Positions 35,056-44,100 of a stretch of DNA of 64,000 nucleotides are shown one piece after another. Within the stretch, counting starts at the first letter, position 1, and every line of letters begins with the position of its first letter. The notes under the pieces are model-generated. The model was given only the letters and a program-made list of their open reading frames with translations. It was not told where the DNA came from and made no database searches. A program made the translations under genes and the position numbers. This DNA comes from Pseudomonadota bacterium (GTDB lineage Bacteria > Pseudomonadota > Alphaproteobacteria > Rhizobiales > Phreatobacteraceae): assembly GCA_020161695.1 (NCBI GenBank), contig JAIUOO010000003.1:104043-168042 (forward strand), read 5' to 3'.

Positions 35056-36693
35056 ATGGCGTTCCGCACCGTCCGGGCTCGTCTTCTGGCGCTGATGGTG
35101 CTGGTCGTCCTGCCGATCGCGGTGGTCGCGGCGGTCACGGCGACGGTGACCTATCGATCGGTCCTGGCCTCGATCGAGGCGACGCAGGTCCAGACGGTCG
35201 GCAATTTCGCGGTCCGCACCCGCATCTGGTATCGCGAGACCCTTCGCTCCCTGCTCACCGCCATGGCGGCCGTGAAGGCAAGCGAGGGCGCAGCGGTCTG
35301 TGACGCGATCGCGAGCCGGATCGTCGAGGATGCAACCGGATTCGAGTTCGTCTCGATCCGGGTCGGCGACAGGCCCGCCTGTCAGGCCAGCCGTGGCGTC
35401 GAGATCACCCCGGGGACGCTGGGCGCGATCCTGACCTCATTTCGTCAGCGACAGCGGGTCGCGAGCTGGATCGGCACCGACCTTGCCGACAGCCGCTACG
35501 GCCAGATCCTCATCGGGCAGAAGCGCTTTCTCGGCGTCCACGCGCGTCAGGACGCAACGGCGGTGGGTGGTCCGATCGAAGCGCTGCTGCTCGTCGATTC
35601 CGCCACCCTCGACCGCAGCTTCGACCTCGGCACGATAACTCCCGGCGTGGTCGTCGGCCTCATCCAGACCCCCGATCAGGTCATCATCGCGCGCGGCGCG
35701 CCGGAGGAGGACCCCTCCTGGCTGCCGCGCGAGGAGTTCACCGGCACCGGGACGACCCGTTGGGAAGGCGTCAGCCGCGGCGGCGGTCGCGCCGCCTTCG
35801 CGGCGCAGGCGGTCGCCATGCCGGACCTCTACATCCTCGCCCGCTTCGACCAGGCCGCCGAGCGCGCCGCCTTCCTCCAGTTCGTCGCGCTGCTGCTCAC
35901 GCCACTGGTCACGCTGGCCGTCCTGTTCGCGGCCTATTCGCTCGCGATCGATTCCAACCTCATCCGCTGGATCCGCGGCATCGAGGCGGCCGCCGTCGCC
36001 AGCACCTCGCAGGCCCCGAAGCCGGCGCCCGTCGACCCGGCCATGCCCGAGGACATCCGGCGCGTGTCGGAGGCGTTCAACCGCCTGACCGCCGAACAGG
36101 CGGATCGTCTCGAGAAGCTCGACGCAACCGTCGGCGCCAACCGCCATCTCGTGCGCGAACTGCATCATCGGGTGAAGAACAGCCTGCAGGTGGTCCAGAG
36201 CTATCTGGGCCTTGCGCGGCGCGAACACGGCGACTTCCATCGCGGTGTCCTGTCGGAGGTCGAGGCCAAGGTTCAGGTGCTGTCCATCGCCTATCGGCAT
36301 GCGCTGGCGCAGGGCGAGATGCGGCCGGTCGAACTGCGCCCCATGCTGGACGAGATCGCCGCCATGCTGGCCGGCTTGATGCGCTCCGGCACGCCGTGGG
36401 TCTCCGTCTCCGCGCCGGAAGGCATCGCGCTGGTCATCGACCGCGCCATTCCGCTCGGCCTTCTGGTGGTCGAGGTAGCTGGCTCCATCCAGCGCGCCGA
36501 TGGCGAGGCGCGTATCGACATTGCGGTCAGTCCCGACGGCGCCGCGGGCATGCTGCTGGCCATCGAGACCGGTGCCGATGTGCCGGATGCGGCCGACACT
36601 CGCGTCGTCCATGGCCTGCTGCGCCAGTTGGAGGCGACCTTGGCGAGGTCTGCTGGCGGGCGCTCGCTCGGCGAGTGGCACGTGCCGCTCTGA
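35056..36693 (+). CDS. PhyK-like HisKA_2 sensor kinase with degenerate ATP-binding domain
   Basis: The 545-residue product has a transmembrane helix near residues 10-35 (RARLLALMVLVVLPIAVVAA), a periplasmic sensor part of about 230 residues and a second helix (FLQFVALLLTPLVTLAVLFAA). A HAMP-like linker leads to a HisKA_2 box (ELHHRVKNSLQVVQSYLGLA) with the phospho-accepting His. The expected N-box (LIVNELVTNALKH) reads LGLLVVEVAGSIQRADGEA, so the Mg/ATP-binding Asn is missing, and no clear G-boxes follow. It may act as a phosphatase, a pseudokinase or a partner needing another kinase. The ATG at 35056 has GGTGA upstream. It follows ecfG in the same operon. Confidence 0.88.
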   Translation: MAFRTVRARLLALMVLVVLPIAVVAAVTATVTYRSVLASIEATQVQTVGNFAVRTRIWYRETLRSLLTAMAAVKASEGAAVCDAIASRIVEDATGFEFVSIRVGDRPACQASRGVEITPGTLGAILTSFRQRQRVASWIGTDLADSRYGQILIGQKRFLGVHARQDATAVGGPIEALLLVDSATLDRSFDLGTITPGVVVGLIQTPDQVIIARGAPEEDPSWLPREEFTGTGTTRWEGVSRGGGRAAFAAQAVAMPDLYILARFDQAAERAAFLQFVALLLTPLVTLAVLFAAYSLAIDSNLIRWIRGIEAAAVASTSQAPKPAPVDPAMPEDIRRVSEAFNRLTAEQADRLEKLDATVGANRHLVRELHHRVKNSLQVVQSYLGLARREHGDFHRGVLSEVEAKVQVLSIAYRHALAQGEMRPVELRPMLDEIAAMLAGLMRSGTPWVSVSAPEGIALVIDRAIPLGLLVVEVAGSIQRADGEARIDIAVSPDGAAGMLLAIETGADVPDAADTRVVHGLLRQLEATLARSAGGRSLGEWHVPL

Positions 36694-36702
36694 TCCTTGC
36701 AG

Positions 36703-37584
36703 TCAGGCGACGTCCGCGTGGCTCACCGCGCGCGAGATGTCGACGCCGACCGCCAGGCCGAGCTGCGCGCCGAACGGGCCGGTGAAGCTGCCGGCGACCG
36801 GCGAAGCATCTCCGGGCACGCGGGCCACCGCGATGCGGATGAGATGGGGATCGGCGACCAGCGCGTTGGTCGGGTCGAACTCGACCCAGCCGTCGCCCGG
36901 CACGAAGACCTCGGCCCAGGCATGGGTAAGTCCCACCGCCGCGCGGTTGGCGGGATCATCATTGCCCTGGTTGTGGAGATAGCCGCTGACGAAACGGGCC
37001 GCATAGCCGAGCCTGCGCACCGCCTCGATGAACAGCCAGGCCAGGTCGCGGCACGAACCGGCCCGCGCGGCGATGGTCTGGCCCGGAGCCAGCGTCCCTT
37101 CCTCGAAGCGCACGGAATAGCCGAAGCCGGAATGGATGGCGTAAGACAGGCGCTGGAGCGGATCGGGATCACCGGACTGATCGGCCAGAATCTCGCCGAT
37201 CCACGTGACCAGCGCGCCGTCCTCGTCCTCGCTGGCGGGCGCCATGAACGGCTGCAGCACGATGCGCTCGCCGTCGGAATAGTGCGGGGCGAAGGGCGCC
37301 TTCATCCCGTCGCGGGCGCTGGGGAAGGCCGATGCATAGCGCCGCAGAACCAGCCCGCTGGCGATCTCCAGCCTGTCGCTCGGCTCCTGGAAGGTCGCGA
37401 TGGCGACAGGATTGCCGTAGACATCGTGCATCCACTGCAGGCTGGCGGCGGGCGAGACGTCGATCCGGGTGTCGAGGATGCGGACATCGAAACTGTCGCG
37501 CGGGCGGATCATCAGCCGGTGCGGGCCGAAGGTGACGGGGACGGAATAGGTGTAGGTGGTCACGTGGCGGATGAAGAGGTCCAT
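36703..37584 (-). CDS. Transglutaminase-like cysteine protease family protein
   Basis: The 293-residue product has the bacterial transglutaminase-like layout. An N-terminal beta-rich domain (FIRHVTTYTYSVPVTFGPHRL) is followed by the catalytic domain with Cys in ARAGSCRDLAWLFIEAVRRL (about residue 180), His in GLTHAWAEVFVPG and Asp in WVEFDPTN. All three residues are present. These proteins are usually cytosolic peptidases of unknown target, often beside kinases or alpha-E proteins. It converges with the HisKA_2 kinase gene. Confidence 0.92.
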   Translation of the reverse strand: MDLFIRHVTTYTYSVPVTFGPHRLMIRPRDSFDVRILDTRIDVSPAASLQWMHDVYGNPVAIATFQEPSDRLEIASGLVLRRYASAFPSARDGMKAPFAPHYSDGERIVLQPFMAPASEDEDGALVTWIGEILADQSGDPDPLQRLSYAIHSGFGYSVRFEEGTLAPGQTIAARAGSCRDLAWLFIEAVRRLGYAARFVSGYLHNQGNDDPANRAAVGLTHAWAEVFVPGDGWVEFDPTNALVADPHLIRIAVARVPGDASPVAGSFTGPFGAQLGLAVGVDISRAVSHADVA

Positions 37585-37658
37585 GACCGGTCTCGATGTC
37601 TGGGACGCGAGGCTCGCCTTGCGCGGCAAGCCTAGCAGCAACGGGCGGGGCACCGCGC

Positions 37659-37684
37659 AAAAATCAAGCCGCCACAAGCGGCTT
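37659..37684 (-). terminator. Intrinsic terminator after the HWE kinase gene
   Basis: Minus strand AAGCCGC-ttgtg-GCGGCTT is followed by GATTTTTGCG. The stem is 7 bp and lies 80 bases after the stop at 37765. Confidence 0.75.
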
Positions 37685-37764
37685 CAAGTCTGGAGAGGTC
37701 CGCATCGCGGGAAGGGGAGCGATATGTCCGAACAACACCCGGACAGGCCCCTGGTTCCCGTTCG

Positions 37765-40581
37765 TCAGGTCCGGTCGCTGGCGCGCAGCACGATCTCGAC
37801 GCGGGCGACGATGCCCTCCGGTCGGTAGTCGATCGCCAGTTCGCCGCCGAGTTGCGACGACAGCAGCCGGTTGAGCAGCAAGGAGCCGAAGCCGCGGCGC
37901 GTCGGCGTCCTGACTTCCGGCCCGCCGCTCTCGGTCCAGACCATGATGAGCTTCGGCTCGACCGGCGCGTCATCGGTCTCGATCGCCACATGGACGCGCC
38001 CCTTCGGCACCGACAGCGAGCCGTATTTCACCGCATTGGTGGCCAGTTCGTGCACGGCCATGCCGACGGCGACGACGATGTCGCGCGGGATTTCCACGCC
38101 GGGGCCGTCGATCGTCACGCGCCCGGCATCGTCCAGATAAGGTTCGAGCTCGCTCTTGAGGATCTCGTGCAGGCCCGCGCCCGCCCAAGCCTCCCGGGTC
38201 AGCAGCGAGTGGGTGCGGCCGAGCGACACGAGCCGGTCCGAGAAATCGTCGCGGAACTCCTGGAAGGTCTTGGCCGAACGTCCCGTGGCCGAGGCTATGG
38301 CCTGCACCGTCGCCAGAACGTTCTTGACGCGGTGGTGCAACTCGCGAATGAGCACCTTCTGGTGTTCGTCCGCGTCCCTGCGGGCGGTGATGTCGAGGCC
38401 GGTGCCGAGCACCTGCACGACCTTGCCTTCGGCATCCCTGTCGAACGGCGTCTCGCGGATCAGGAACCAGCGATAGTCTCCGTCCGCATGGCGGATGCGG
38501 TACTCGGCCTCGCGCACCTCGCCATCGGCGACCCGCCGCACCGACAGGCTGAGATCGGTCAGAGCCTGCAAGTCGTCCGGATGCACGAGCTCGTTGAGCG
38601 CCCTGATGCTGCGGCCGGAGAGCTCGGCCGGCGCGTAGCCCAGCGCCTCGTAGATCTGCGGGTTCATGAAGACATTGCGACGGCGCTCGAAGTCGGTGAT
38701 GTAGATGAGGTTGGGCGCCAAGATCATCAGGCGTTCCAGCCGCGATTTCTCCCCGGCGAGCGCGGCCTCGGCCTCGTGTTCGGCGGTGACGTCGTCGATG
38801 ATCGCGCCCACGGCGGTCACCTCGCCCGCCTCCTGTCGCACGGGATAGAAATCAGCCTGCCAGACGCGCCGGCGGGACGCATCGCCGTCGGGGCTTCCGA
38901 TGAGTTCGAGGCGACCGACCGCCTCGCCCGCCAGCGCCCTCCGGATCGCCGGCTCCAGCGTTTCGACGAATTGCGGCATGACCTCCGCGACGGTCCTGCC
39001 GCCCTGCGCCGCGACCGGGCCGCCGGCCATCGACGCAAGCGCGGCGTTGACCCTCAGGAAACGCATCGAGCGGTCGATGACGGCCAGCCCCACCGGCGCG
39101 AACTGATAGACCGCTTCAAGTTCGAAGACGCGCGCCTCCAGCTGGACCTGCGCACCGACCAGCGCCCGTTCGGCCAGCTTGCGGTCGTGGATGTCGGTGG
39201 CGCTGCCCAGCCAGCGCTCGATGCCGCCCTGGCGCGTGAAGATCGGCACGGCGCGCACCACGAACCACCGGAAGCTGCCGTCGCCCCCCTGAAGCCGGCA
39301 TTCGAACTCGAAAGGCTCTGCGGCAGCACGCGACTGGTTCCACAGCGCAACAGCGCGGCGCTGCTCGTCCGGGTGGACGTAGTCGCTCCATGCAGTCGCG
39401 GCGACCATGCCGGGCGCCATGCCCGTGAAGGCATGCCACCGGTCGTTGAAATAGTCGTGCCGACCGTCCGGACCCGCCGACCAGATGAGCTGCGGGACCG
39501 TGTCGGCAATGGTCTGGAAGCGACGTTCGGAGGCCCGGAGCTCCTCATCCATCTCGCGGAGCGACTCGGCGTCGCGCGATCGTCGGGTCTCCTCGACGGC
39601 ATAGTCGCGCCGAACCGCCGACAGAATGCGGCTCGACGCCAGCATGGCGATGCCCATGGCGGCGGCGATGAGGCTGATCCCGATGGCCGCGACGGGCCCG
39701 ATGGTCGACAGGAATGCCGTGCCGAACACCTGCTCGGGAATGGCGATGACCGTGCGATAGCCGCTCACCCGCGCGGCGGCGAAAGCAAACACGACGGGCG
39801 TGCCGTCAGCCGCCGCGGTGCGGGCGAGCCGGTCGGGCTGGTTGCGCATGCTGTCGCGGATCGGACCGATCAGGCGCGTCCCGACGAAGCGCTCCGCCTC
39901 GCGCGAGCGGGTGACGACGATGTCGCGGGTGTCGACGACTGCGGAGATCCAGTGCGGCGGCATGTTCTGGTCGCGCAGCGCGTCGGCGAGCAGAGCGGCC
40001 GGCATGATCAGCGCAACGACGACACGCTGTCCGGCTCCCGTGCTGGCGGAAATGCCGCCCAGTATCACCGGCGCGGTTCCAGCCTGGCCCTCGACAAGTT
40101 CGGACACCACGATGTCGGTCTGGGCCAGGGCCCTGCGCGTGAAGCCCGCCGCGGCCTCCGGCGAAACGGCGGCGAGCGTGGCGGGGAGCGGGAAGGCCGA
40201 ACCGAGAATGCGCCGGCCCTGGTCGTCGAAGACGGCGACATGCGTTCCGGATGGCGCCGACTGGCGCGTCTGCTGATAGACCGAAACCCAGTCTCCGCCC
40301 GCCAGCGACGACGATGTCGCGACAACCCGCAGGTAGATCTCCACGGACCGCATCTCGCTGTCGATGCTGGCCGCGGTGGCGCGCGCGACATCGACGAGCC
40401 GCGCCTCCACACGCGCACGCTCGCTCAGGTGTGTCTGCCATACCGCGCCGATGGTGAGCGCGAGAAGAGGTATCGTGATGCCGGCGATTAGGAGCAGAAG
40501 GCGTGTCCGCAATGAGCTCAAGCGCTGGCGGTAGCTGTCTGTCGGTACGTCTGGGGCGAGCTGGATCAGATCGTCATTCAT
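37765..40581 (-). CDS. HWE-family sensor histidine kinase with multiple PAS domains
   Basis: The 938-residue product has two membrane helices (LLLLIAGITIPLLALTIGAV near 30 and GPVAAIGISLIAAAMGIAML near 300) around a periplasmic sensor domain of about 240 residues. Three PAS domains follow (about 345-470, 490-610 and 625-745), each with typical motifs such as IWSAGPDGRHDYFNDRWHAF and VFMNPQIYEALGYAPAELSG. The HWE kinase core has the H-box LIRELHHRVKNVLATVQAIA, N-box HELATNAVKYG and the WTESGGP motif, so it looks catalytically complete. An exact EcfG promoter lies about 90 bases upstream. No good Shine-Dalgarno is seen before the ATG at 40581, so the start is uncertain. Confidence 0.93.
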   Translation of the reverse strand: MNDDLIQLAPDVPTDSYRQRLSSLRTRLLLLIAGITIPLLALTIGAVWQTHLSERARVEARLVDVARATAASIDSEMRSVEIYLRVVATSSSLAGGDWVSVYQQTRQSAPSGTHVAVFDDQGRRILGSAFPLPATLAAVSPEAAAGFTRRALAQTDIVVSELVEGQAGTAPVILGGISASTGAGQRVVVALIMPAALLADALRDQNMPPHWISAVVDTRDIVVTRSREAERFVGTRLIGPIRDSMRNQPDRLARTAAADGTPVVFAFAAARVSGYRTVIAIPEQVFGTAFLSTIGPVAAIGISLIAAAMGIAMLASSRILSAVRRDYAVEETRRSRDAESLREMDEELRASERRFQTIADTVPQLIWSAGPDGRHDYFNDRWHAFTGMAPGMVAATAWSDYVHPDEQRRAVALWNQSRAAAEPFEFECRLQGGDGSFRWFVVRAVPIFTRQGGIERWLGSATDIHDRKLAERALVGAQVQLEARVFELEAVYQFAPVGLAVIDRSMRFLRVNAALASMAGGPVAAQGGRTVAEVMPQFVETLEPAIRRALAGEAVGRLELIGSPDGDASRRRVWQADFYPVRQEAGEVTAVGAIIDDVTAEHEAEAALAGEKSRLERLMILAPNLIYITDFERRRNVFMNPQIYEALGYAPAELSGRSIRALNELVHPDDLQALTDLSLSVRRVADGEVREAEYRIRHADGDYRWFLIRETPFDRDAEGKVVQVLGTGLDITARRDADEHQKVLIRELHHRVKNVLATVQAIASATGRSAKTFQEFRDDFSDRLVSLGRTHSLLTREAWAGAGLHEILKSELEPYLDDAGRVTIDGPGVEIPRDIVVAVGMAVHELATNAVKYGSLSVPKGRVHVAIETDDAPVEPKLIMVWTESGGPEVRTPTRRGFGSLLLNRLLSSQLGGELAIDYRPEGIVARVEIVLRASDRT

Positions 40582-40670
40582 GAATGGGGGGACGAAATCC
40601 CGGCGTGGCAAGGCGGGGCGAGGGTTCAGATGGCGCACGGGCGCTCGCCCGGACATCGGACCTCGACACT

Positions 40671-40695
40671 AACGCGCCTGCCGGCTTTCCGTTCC
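40671..40695 (-). promoter_or_regulatory. EcfG-dependent promoter of the HWE kinase gene
   Basis: Minus strand GGAAC (40695-40691), 16 bases, CGTT (40674-40671): exact EcfG consensus. It places the kinase gene inside the general stress regulon. Confidence 0.85.
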
Positions 40696-40849
40696 CATGG
40701 CGCGGGCAGGAAATATCGACCGGTCGGCCAAAGCTTCGGGTGGAGGGAGTTTCGCCGCCCCATCGCACGTCGCCGAGCGAACATTGCGATGTCGAGACGG
40801 CCATCCCGCCGTCACCATCGAAAGGACCGAGACCGTCAGGAGAACAGTC

Positions 40850-41023
40850 ATGGGTAGCCTCCTTCACTGGGCCGTCATCTTCCTCGTCGTGGCACTGGTT
40901 GCGGCTTTCCTCGGCTTCGGCGGCGTCGCCGGCACGGCCATGAGCGGCGCCCAGATGCTGTTCTGGGTCGCGATCGCGCTGTTCGTCGTCTCGGTGGTCG
41001 CGGGGCTGATACGGCGGGCCTAG
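40850..41023 (+). CDS. DUF1328 (YtjA-like) small membrane protein
   Basis: The 57-residue product matches the DUF1328 pattern: LLHWAVIFLVVALVAAFLGFGGVAGTAM...LFWVAIALFVVSVVAGLI, two transmembrane helices joined by a short Gly-rich turn. RBS AGGAGAAC precedes the ATG. The function is unknown. It is often found near stress genes, which fits the location beside the general stress cluster. Confidence 0.9.
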   Translation: MGSLLHWAVIFLVVALVAAFLGFGGVAGTAMSGAQMLFWVAIALFVVSVVAGLIRRA

Positions 41024-41070
41024 CCGAGCCCGCGTGAGTTTCCCGGCGCACCGCGCCAACCGCTGATCAC

Positions 41071-41103
41071 GAGGCCGGGCCTGCCAAGGGTCCGGCCTCT
41101 TTG
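41071..41103 (+). terminator. Probable terminator after the DUF1328 gene
   Basis: GAGGCCGG/CCGGCCTC (41071-41078 with 41092-41099) with a 13-base loop, then TTTG. Stem good, U-tract short. Confidence 0.5.
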
Positions 41104-41468
41104 CGTGCCCGCGCATCCTCGGCGCAAAAAGGAAAACCCCGGACATGGTCCGGCGCTACTCGTCTCGGCGGGTACGCCGCCTGCGCGACCCGTGCCGGTT
41201 CAATTGCCCGCAAGATCGCCAACTGGATGACGTTCGACAACGGAACCCCGAGCAACCCGAGCAGTGCGCCCCGTCCAAGACCCACTTTACCCGCCTCGAA
41301 CTCCGAGGGGGATGCAGCGCCCCAGGTTCGCGGCAGGTTGCTGACTTCCGCACGTCCCGACTGCCGCGCGCCTCATGGCCCCGCGCGGAGGCCGCAACCC
41401 GGGGTCGGAAGCCGTGACTCCGCGCCTTCGGCACTGTCGTCGGCCGCCCTGCATCCATGCGCGCCGGC
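41104..41468. other. Intergenic region without a recognisable gene
   Basis: About 365 bases. Open frames on both strands have no ribosome-binding site or family resemblance. I see no tRNA-like or terminator structure. It serves as the upstream region of the catabolic operon. Confidence 0.5.
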
Positions 41469-41497
41469 TTGACCATTGCAATCGATTGCAATAGACC
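41469..41497 (+). promoter_or_regulatory. LacI-type operator inside the promoter of the catabolic operon
   Basis: A perfect 18-bp palindrome, ATTGCAATCGATTGCAAT (41475-41492), has the central CG step typical of LacI/GalR operators. TTGACC (41469-41474), a good -35, directly precedes it and TAGACC follows at 17-base spacing. Bound repressor would therefore cover the core promoter. No LacI gene lies in the window. Confidence 0.75.
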
Positions 41498-41516
41498 TGC
41501 GGCAGGGAGAGAAACG

Positions 41517-42377
41517 ATGATCATCGAGCGCCAGGAACAGGTGACCGATGCGGTGCTGTCGGCCATGGCCGAAACGGCCGATCCGCGCCTCAAGGAGATC
41601 ATGGAGGCGCTGGTTCGCCACCTGCACGCCTTCGCGCGCGAAGTGCGGCTGACCGAGCCCGAATGGGAGAAGGCGATCGAGTACGCGGTCGGCCTCGGCC
41701 AGTTCACCAACGACACCCACAACGAGGCCGTCTTGGCCTCCGACGCAGTGGGGCTCTCGACCCTCGTCTGCCTGCTCAACAACGGCAATGGCGGCAACAC
41801 GGAGACGGCCGCCGCGCTGCTCGGCCCGTTCTGGCGGATGCACTCGCCTCGCACCGAGAACGGCGGCTCGATCCTGCGGTCCGAAACGCCCGGCGCGACG
41901 CTCGTCGCCTCATGCCTCGTGCGCGACGGCAAGGGCCAGCCCATCGCCGGCGCCGAGGTCGACGTCTGGCAGGCCTCGCCCATCGGCATGTACGAGAACC
42001 AGGACGAGAGCCAGGCCGACATGAACCTGCGCGGCAAGTTCGTTACCGGCGCGGACGGCCGCTTCGCCTTCACCTCCGTCAAGCCAGCGGGCTATCCGGT
42101 GCCGACCCATGGCGTCGTCGGCCGGATGCTGGAGGCACAGAACCGCCATCCCTATCGTCCGGCACACATCCATTTCCTGATCTACAAGCCCGGCTTCAAG
42201 ACGCTGATCACCCAGGTCTTCGTCGACGACGACAAGCACCTCGAGAGTGACGCCGTGTTCGGCGTGACCCGCTCGCTGATCGGCGACTTCGCCAGGGACG
42301 GCGACGGCTACACGCTCGACTACACTTTCGTGATGGAGCCGGGTGAAGCCGTGCTCCCAGTTCCCCCGATCAAGTGA
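41517..42377 (+). CDS. Intradiol ring-cleavage dioxygenase (hydroxyquinol/catechol 1,2-type)
   Basis: The enzyme cleaves a catechol-type ring between its two hydroxyls using Fe(III). The 286-residue product has the N-terminal helical dioxygenase domain (residues 5-100: DPRLKEIMEALVRHLHAFAREVRLTEPEWEKA...QFTNDTHNEAVLASD) and the C-terminal catalytic domain. The ligands are two tyrosines (in GMYEN and HPYRPAHIHF) and two histidines (HIH). This matches hydroxyquinol or substituted catechol dioxygenases. The RBS GGGAGAG precedes the ATG at 41517. It is the first gene of a six-gene operon under the palindromic operator. Confidence 0.92.
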   Translation: MIIERQEQVTDAVLSAMAETADPRLKEIMEALVRHLHAFAREVRLTEPEWEKAIEYAVGLGQFTNDTHNEAVLASDAVGLSTLVCLLNNGNGGNTETAAALLGPFWRMHSPRTENGGSILRSETPGATLVASCLVRDGKGQPIAGAEVDVWQASPIGMYENQDESQADMNLRGKFVTGADGRFAFTSVKPAGYPVPTHGVVGRMLEAQNRHPYRPAHIHFLIYKPGFKTLITQVFVDDDKHLESDAVFGVTRSLIGDFARDGDGYTLDYTFVMEPGEAVLPVPPIK

Positions 42378-42387
42378 AGGACAGCGC

Positions 42388-43137
42388 ATGAGCGCATCCA
42401 GCCTTTCCGGCAAGGTTGCCGTCGTTCTCGGTGGCTCGGGCGGCATCGGCGCGGCGAGCGCCCGCCTGTTCGCCGCCGAAGGCGCAACCGTCGTCGTCAC
42501 CTACCGCTCGGACAAGGCAGCGGGCGAGAAGGCCATTGCCGGCCTGCCCGGATCCGGCCACTTCGCCGCCAGCGCGACCGTTGAGGACACCGCGACGCTC
42601 GCCGCCCTTGCGACCGAGGTCGAGAAGCGGCTCGGCCGCTGCGACATCCTCGTCAATTCCGCCGGCTACACGAAGCCGGTCGCGGCCAACGATTTCGACG
42701 CGCTGACCGACGACTTCATCGACGAGATGTTCCGCGTCAACTGGCGCGGCCAGTTCGCCGCCGTCCGCGTCTTCCGCAAGCTGCTGGAAGCGAGCGGCGA
42801 CGGGCTGATCGTCAACGTCTCCTCGCTCGCCGCCCTGACCGGACAGGGCTCCAACATCGCCTATGCCGCCTCCAAGGCCGGCATGGACACGCTGACCAAG
42901 GCGCTGGCCCGAACGCTGGCTCCGGGCGTCCGCGTCATGAGCGTCTCGCCCGGCGCGGTCGACACCGATTTCGTGCCGGGACGCGGGCCCGAACAGCTCG
43001 CCAAGCTGGCGCCCACCATCCCGCTGAGGCGCGTCGCGACGGTCGATGACTGCGCCCGCGCCATCGTCGCCTGCGCCACCCATCTCACCTATTCGACCGG
43101 CTCGATCATCCTTCTGGATGGCGGCCGGGCGCTCTGA
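42388..43137 (+). CDS. SDR-family NAD(P)-dependent oxidoreductase
   Basis: The 249-residue product is a classical short-chain dehydrogenase: LGGSGGIGAASARLF (cofactor Gly-rich loop TGxxxGIG variant), NSAG at about 92, Ser in IVNVSSLAALTGQ, and YAASKAG with the catalytic Tyr and Lys. The SPGAVDTDF motif follows. It lies 10 bases after the dioxygenase gene and presumably oxidises or reduces an intermediate of the same pathway. Confidence 0.93.
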   Translation: MSASSLSGKVAVVLGGSGGIGAASARLFAAEGATVVVTYRSDKAAGEKAIAGLPGSGHFAASATVEDTATLAALATEVEKRLGRCDILVNSAGYTKPVAANDFDALTDDFIDEMFRVNWRGQFAAVRVFRKLLEASGDGLIVNVSSLAALTGQGSNIAYAASKAGMDTLTKALARTLAPGVRVMSVSPGAVDTDFVPGRGPEQLAKLAPTIPLRRVATVDDCARAIVACATHLTYSTGSIILLDGGRAL

Positions 43138-43191
43138 CATCCGGGGCTCTCGCCCCCAATCGCCAACGAAGACAAGGCAGAGGGAACCCTG

Positions 43192-44088
43192 ATGAGGCCC
43201 ATGCGGAACAAGGTCGTCATCACCTGCGCGGTGACCGGCAACCTCACCACTCCCGACCAGACGCCGCACCTGCCTATCACGCCGGAGGAGATCGCCGAGG
43301 CCTGCCTCGGCGCGGCGGAGGCAGGCGCTGCCGTCACCCATATCCACGTGCGCGAGCCCGGCACGGGCAAGCCCTCGATGGAGCTTGAATATTATCGCGA
43401 TGTGGTCGCCCGCATCCGCGCGAAGAACCCGAAGCTGATCCTCAACATCACGACCGGCCCGGGCGGACGTTTCGTACCCTCCGAGGATGATCCGAAGGTC
43501 GCCGGACCCGGTACCACGCTGGTCGTTCCGGAGAAGCGTGTCGAGCACATCGCCGCGCTGAAGCCCGACATCTGCACGCTCGACCTCAACACGATGAATT
43601 CCGGCGCGCAGGTCGTCATCAACACGCCGGGCAATGTCCGCCGCATGGCCAAAGTCATCCGCGAGGCGGGCGTGAAACCGGAGATCGAACTGTTCGATTC
43701 CGGCGACATCGCCCTGATGCACGATCTGCTGAAGGACGGCTCGATCTCGGGCCCCTCCATCGCCTCCTTCGTCATGGGCGTGAAATACGGTTTCCAGCCG
43801 ACGCCGGAGACCGTGCTCTATGCCCGCGACATGCTGCCGGCGGATACTGAGTTCACGGTGATCGGCACCGGGCGCTCGTCCTTCCCGATGGTAGCGCAGT
43901 CGGTCCTCGCTGGCGGGCACGCCCGCACCGGACTCGAGGACGCGGTCATGCTCGACCGCGGCGTCCTTGCCCCGTCCAACGCCGCCATGGTCGCGAAGGC
44001 CCGCCGCATCGTCGAGGAACTTGGCGCCCAGGTCGCGACCACCGACGAGGCGCGCGACATTTTCCACCTGCCCTCGCGGGCCGCGTGA
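43192..44088 (+). CDS. BKACE family beta-keto acid cleavage enzyme (DUF849)
   Basis: BKACE proteins condense a beta-keto acid with acetyl-CoA and release acetoacetate and a CoA ester, using Zn. The 298-residue product shows KVVITCAVTGNLTTPDQTPHLPITPEEIAEACLGAAEAGAAVTHIHVRE with the zinc-binding HIH and an acidic residue, followed by the TIM barrel (STGPGG-like NITTGPGG, GRSSFPM, GGHARTGLED). The substrate preference of BKACE members differs widely and cannot be read from sequence by eye. In this operon it would act on a keto acid after ring cleavage. Confidence 0.94.
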   Translation: MRPMRNKVVITCAVTGNLTTPDQTPHLPITPEEIAEACLGAAEAGAAVTHIHVREPGTGKPSMELEYYRDVVARIRAKNPKLILNITTGPGGRFVPSEDDPKVAGPGTTLVVPEKRVEHIAALKPDICTLDLNTMNSGAQVVINTPGNVRRMAKVIREAGVKPEIELFDSGDIALMHDLLKDGSISGPSIASFVMGVKYGFQPTPETVLYARDMLPADTEFTVIGTGRSSFPMVAQSVLAGGHARTGLEDAVMLDRGVLAPSNAAMVAKARRIVEELGAQVATTDEARDIFHLPSRAA

Positions 44089-44100
44089 CAAGAGGACGCC

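Noticed and set aside
37852..40491. Open frame of 879 codons on the plus strand
   Set aside because: Antisense to the HWE kinase, whose PAS and kinase motifs are certain; no domain on the plus strand.
41101..41472. Small open frame before the catabolic operon, possible regulator fragment
   Set aside because: No HTH or other motif, no ribosome-binding site; treated as intergenic.
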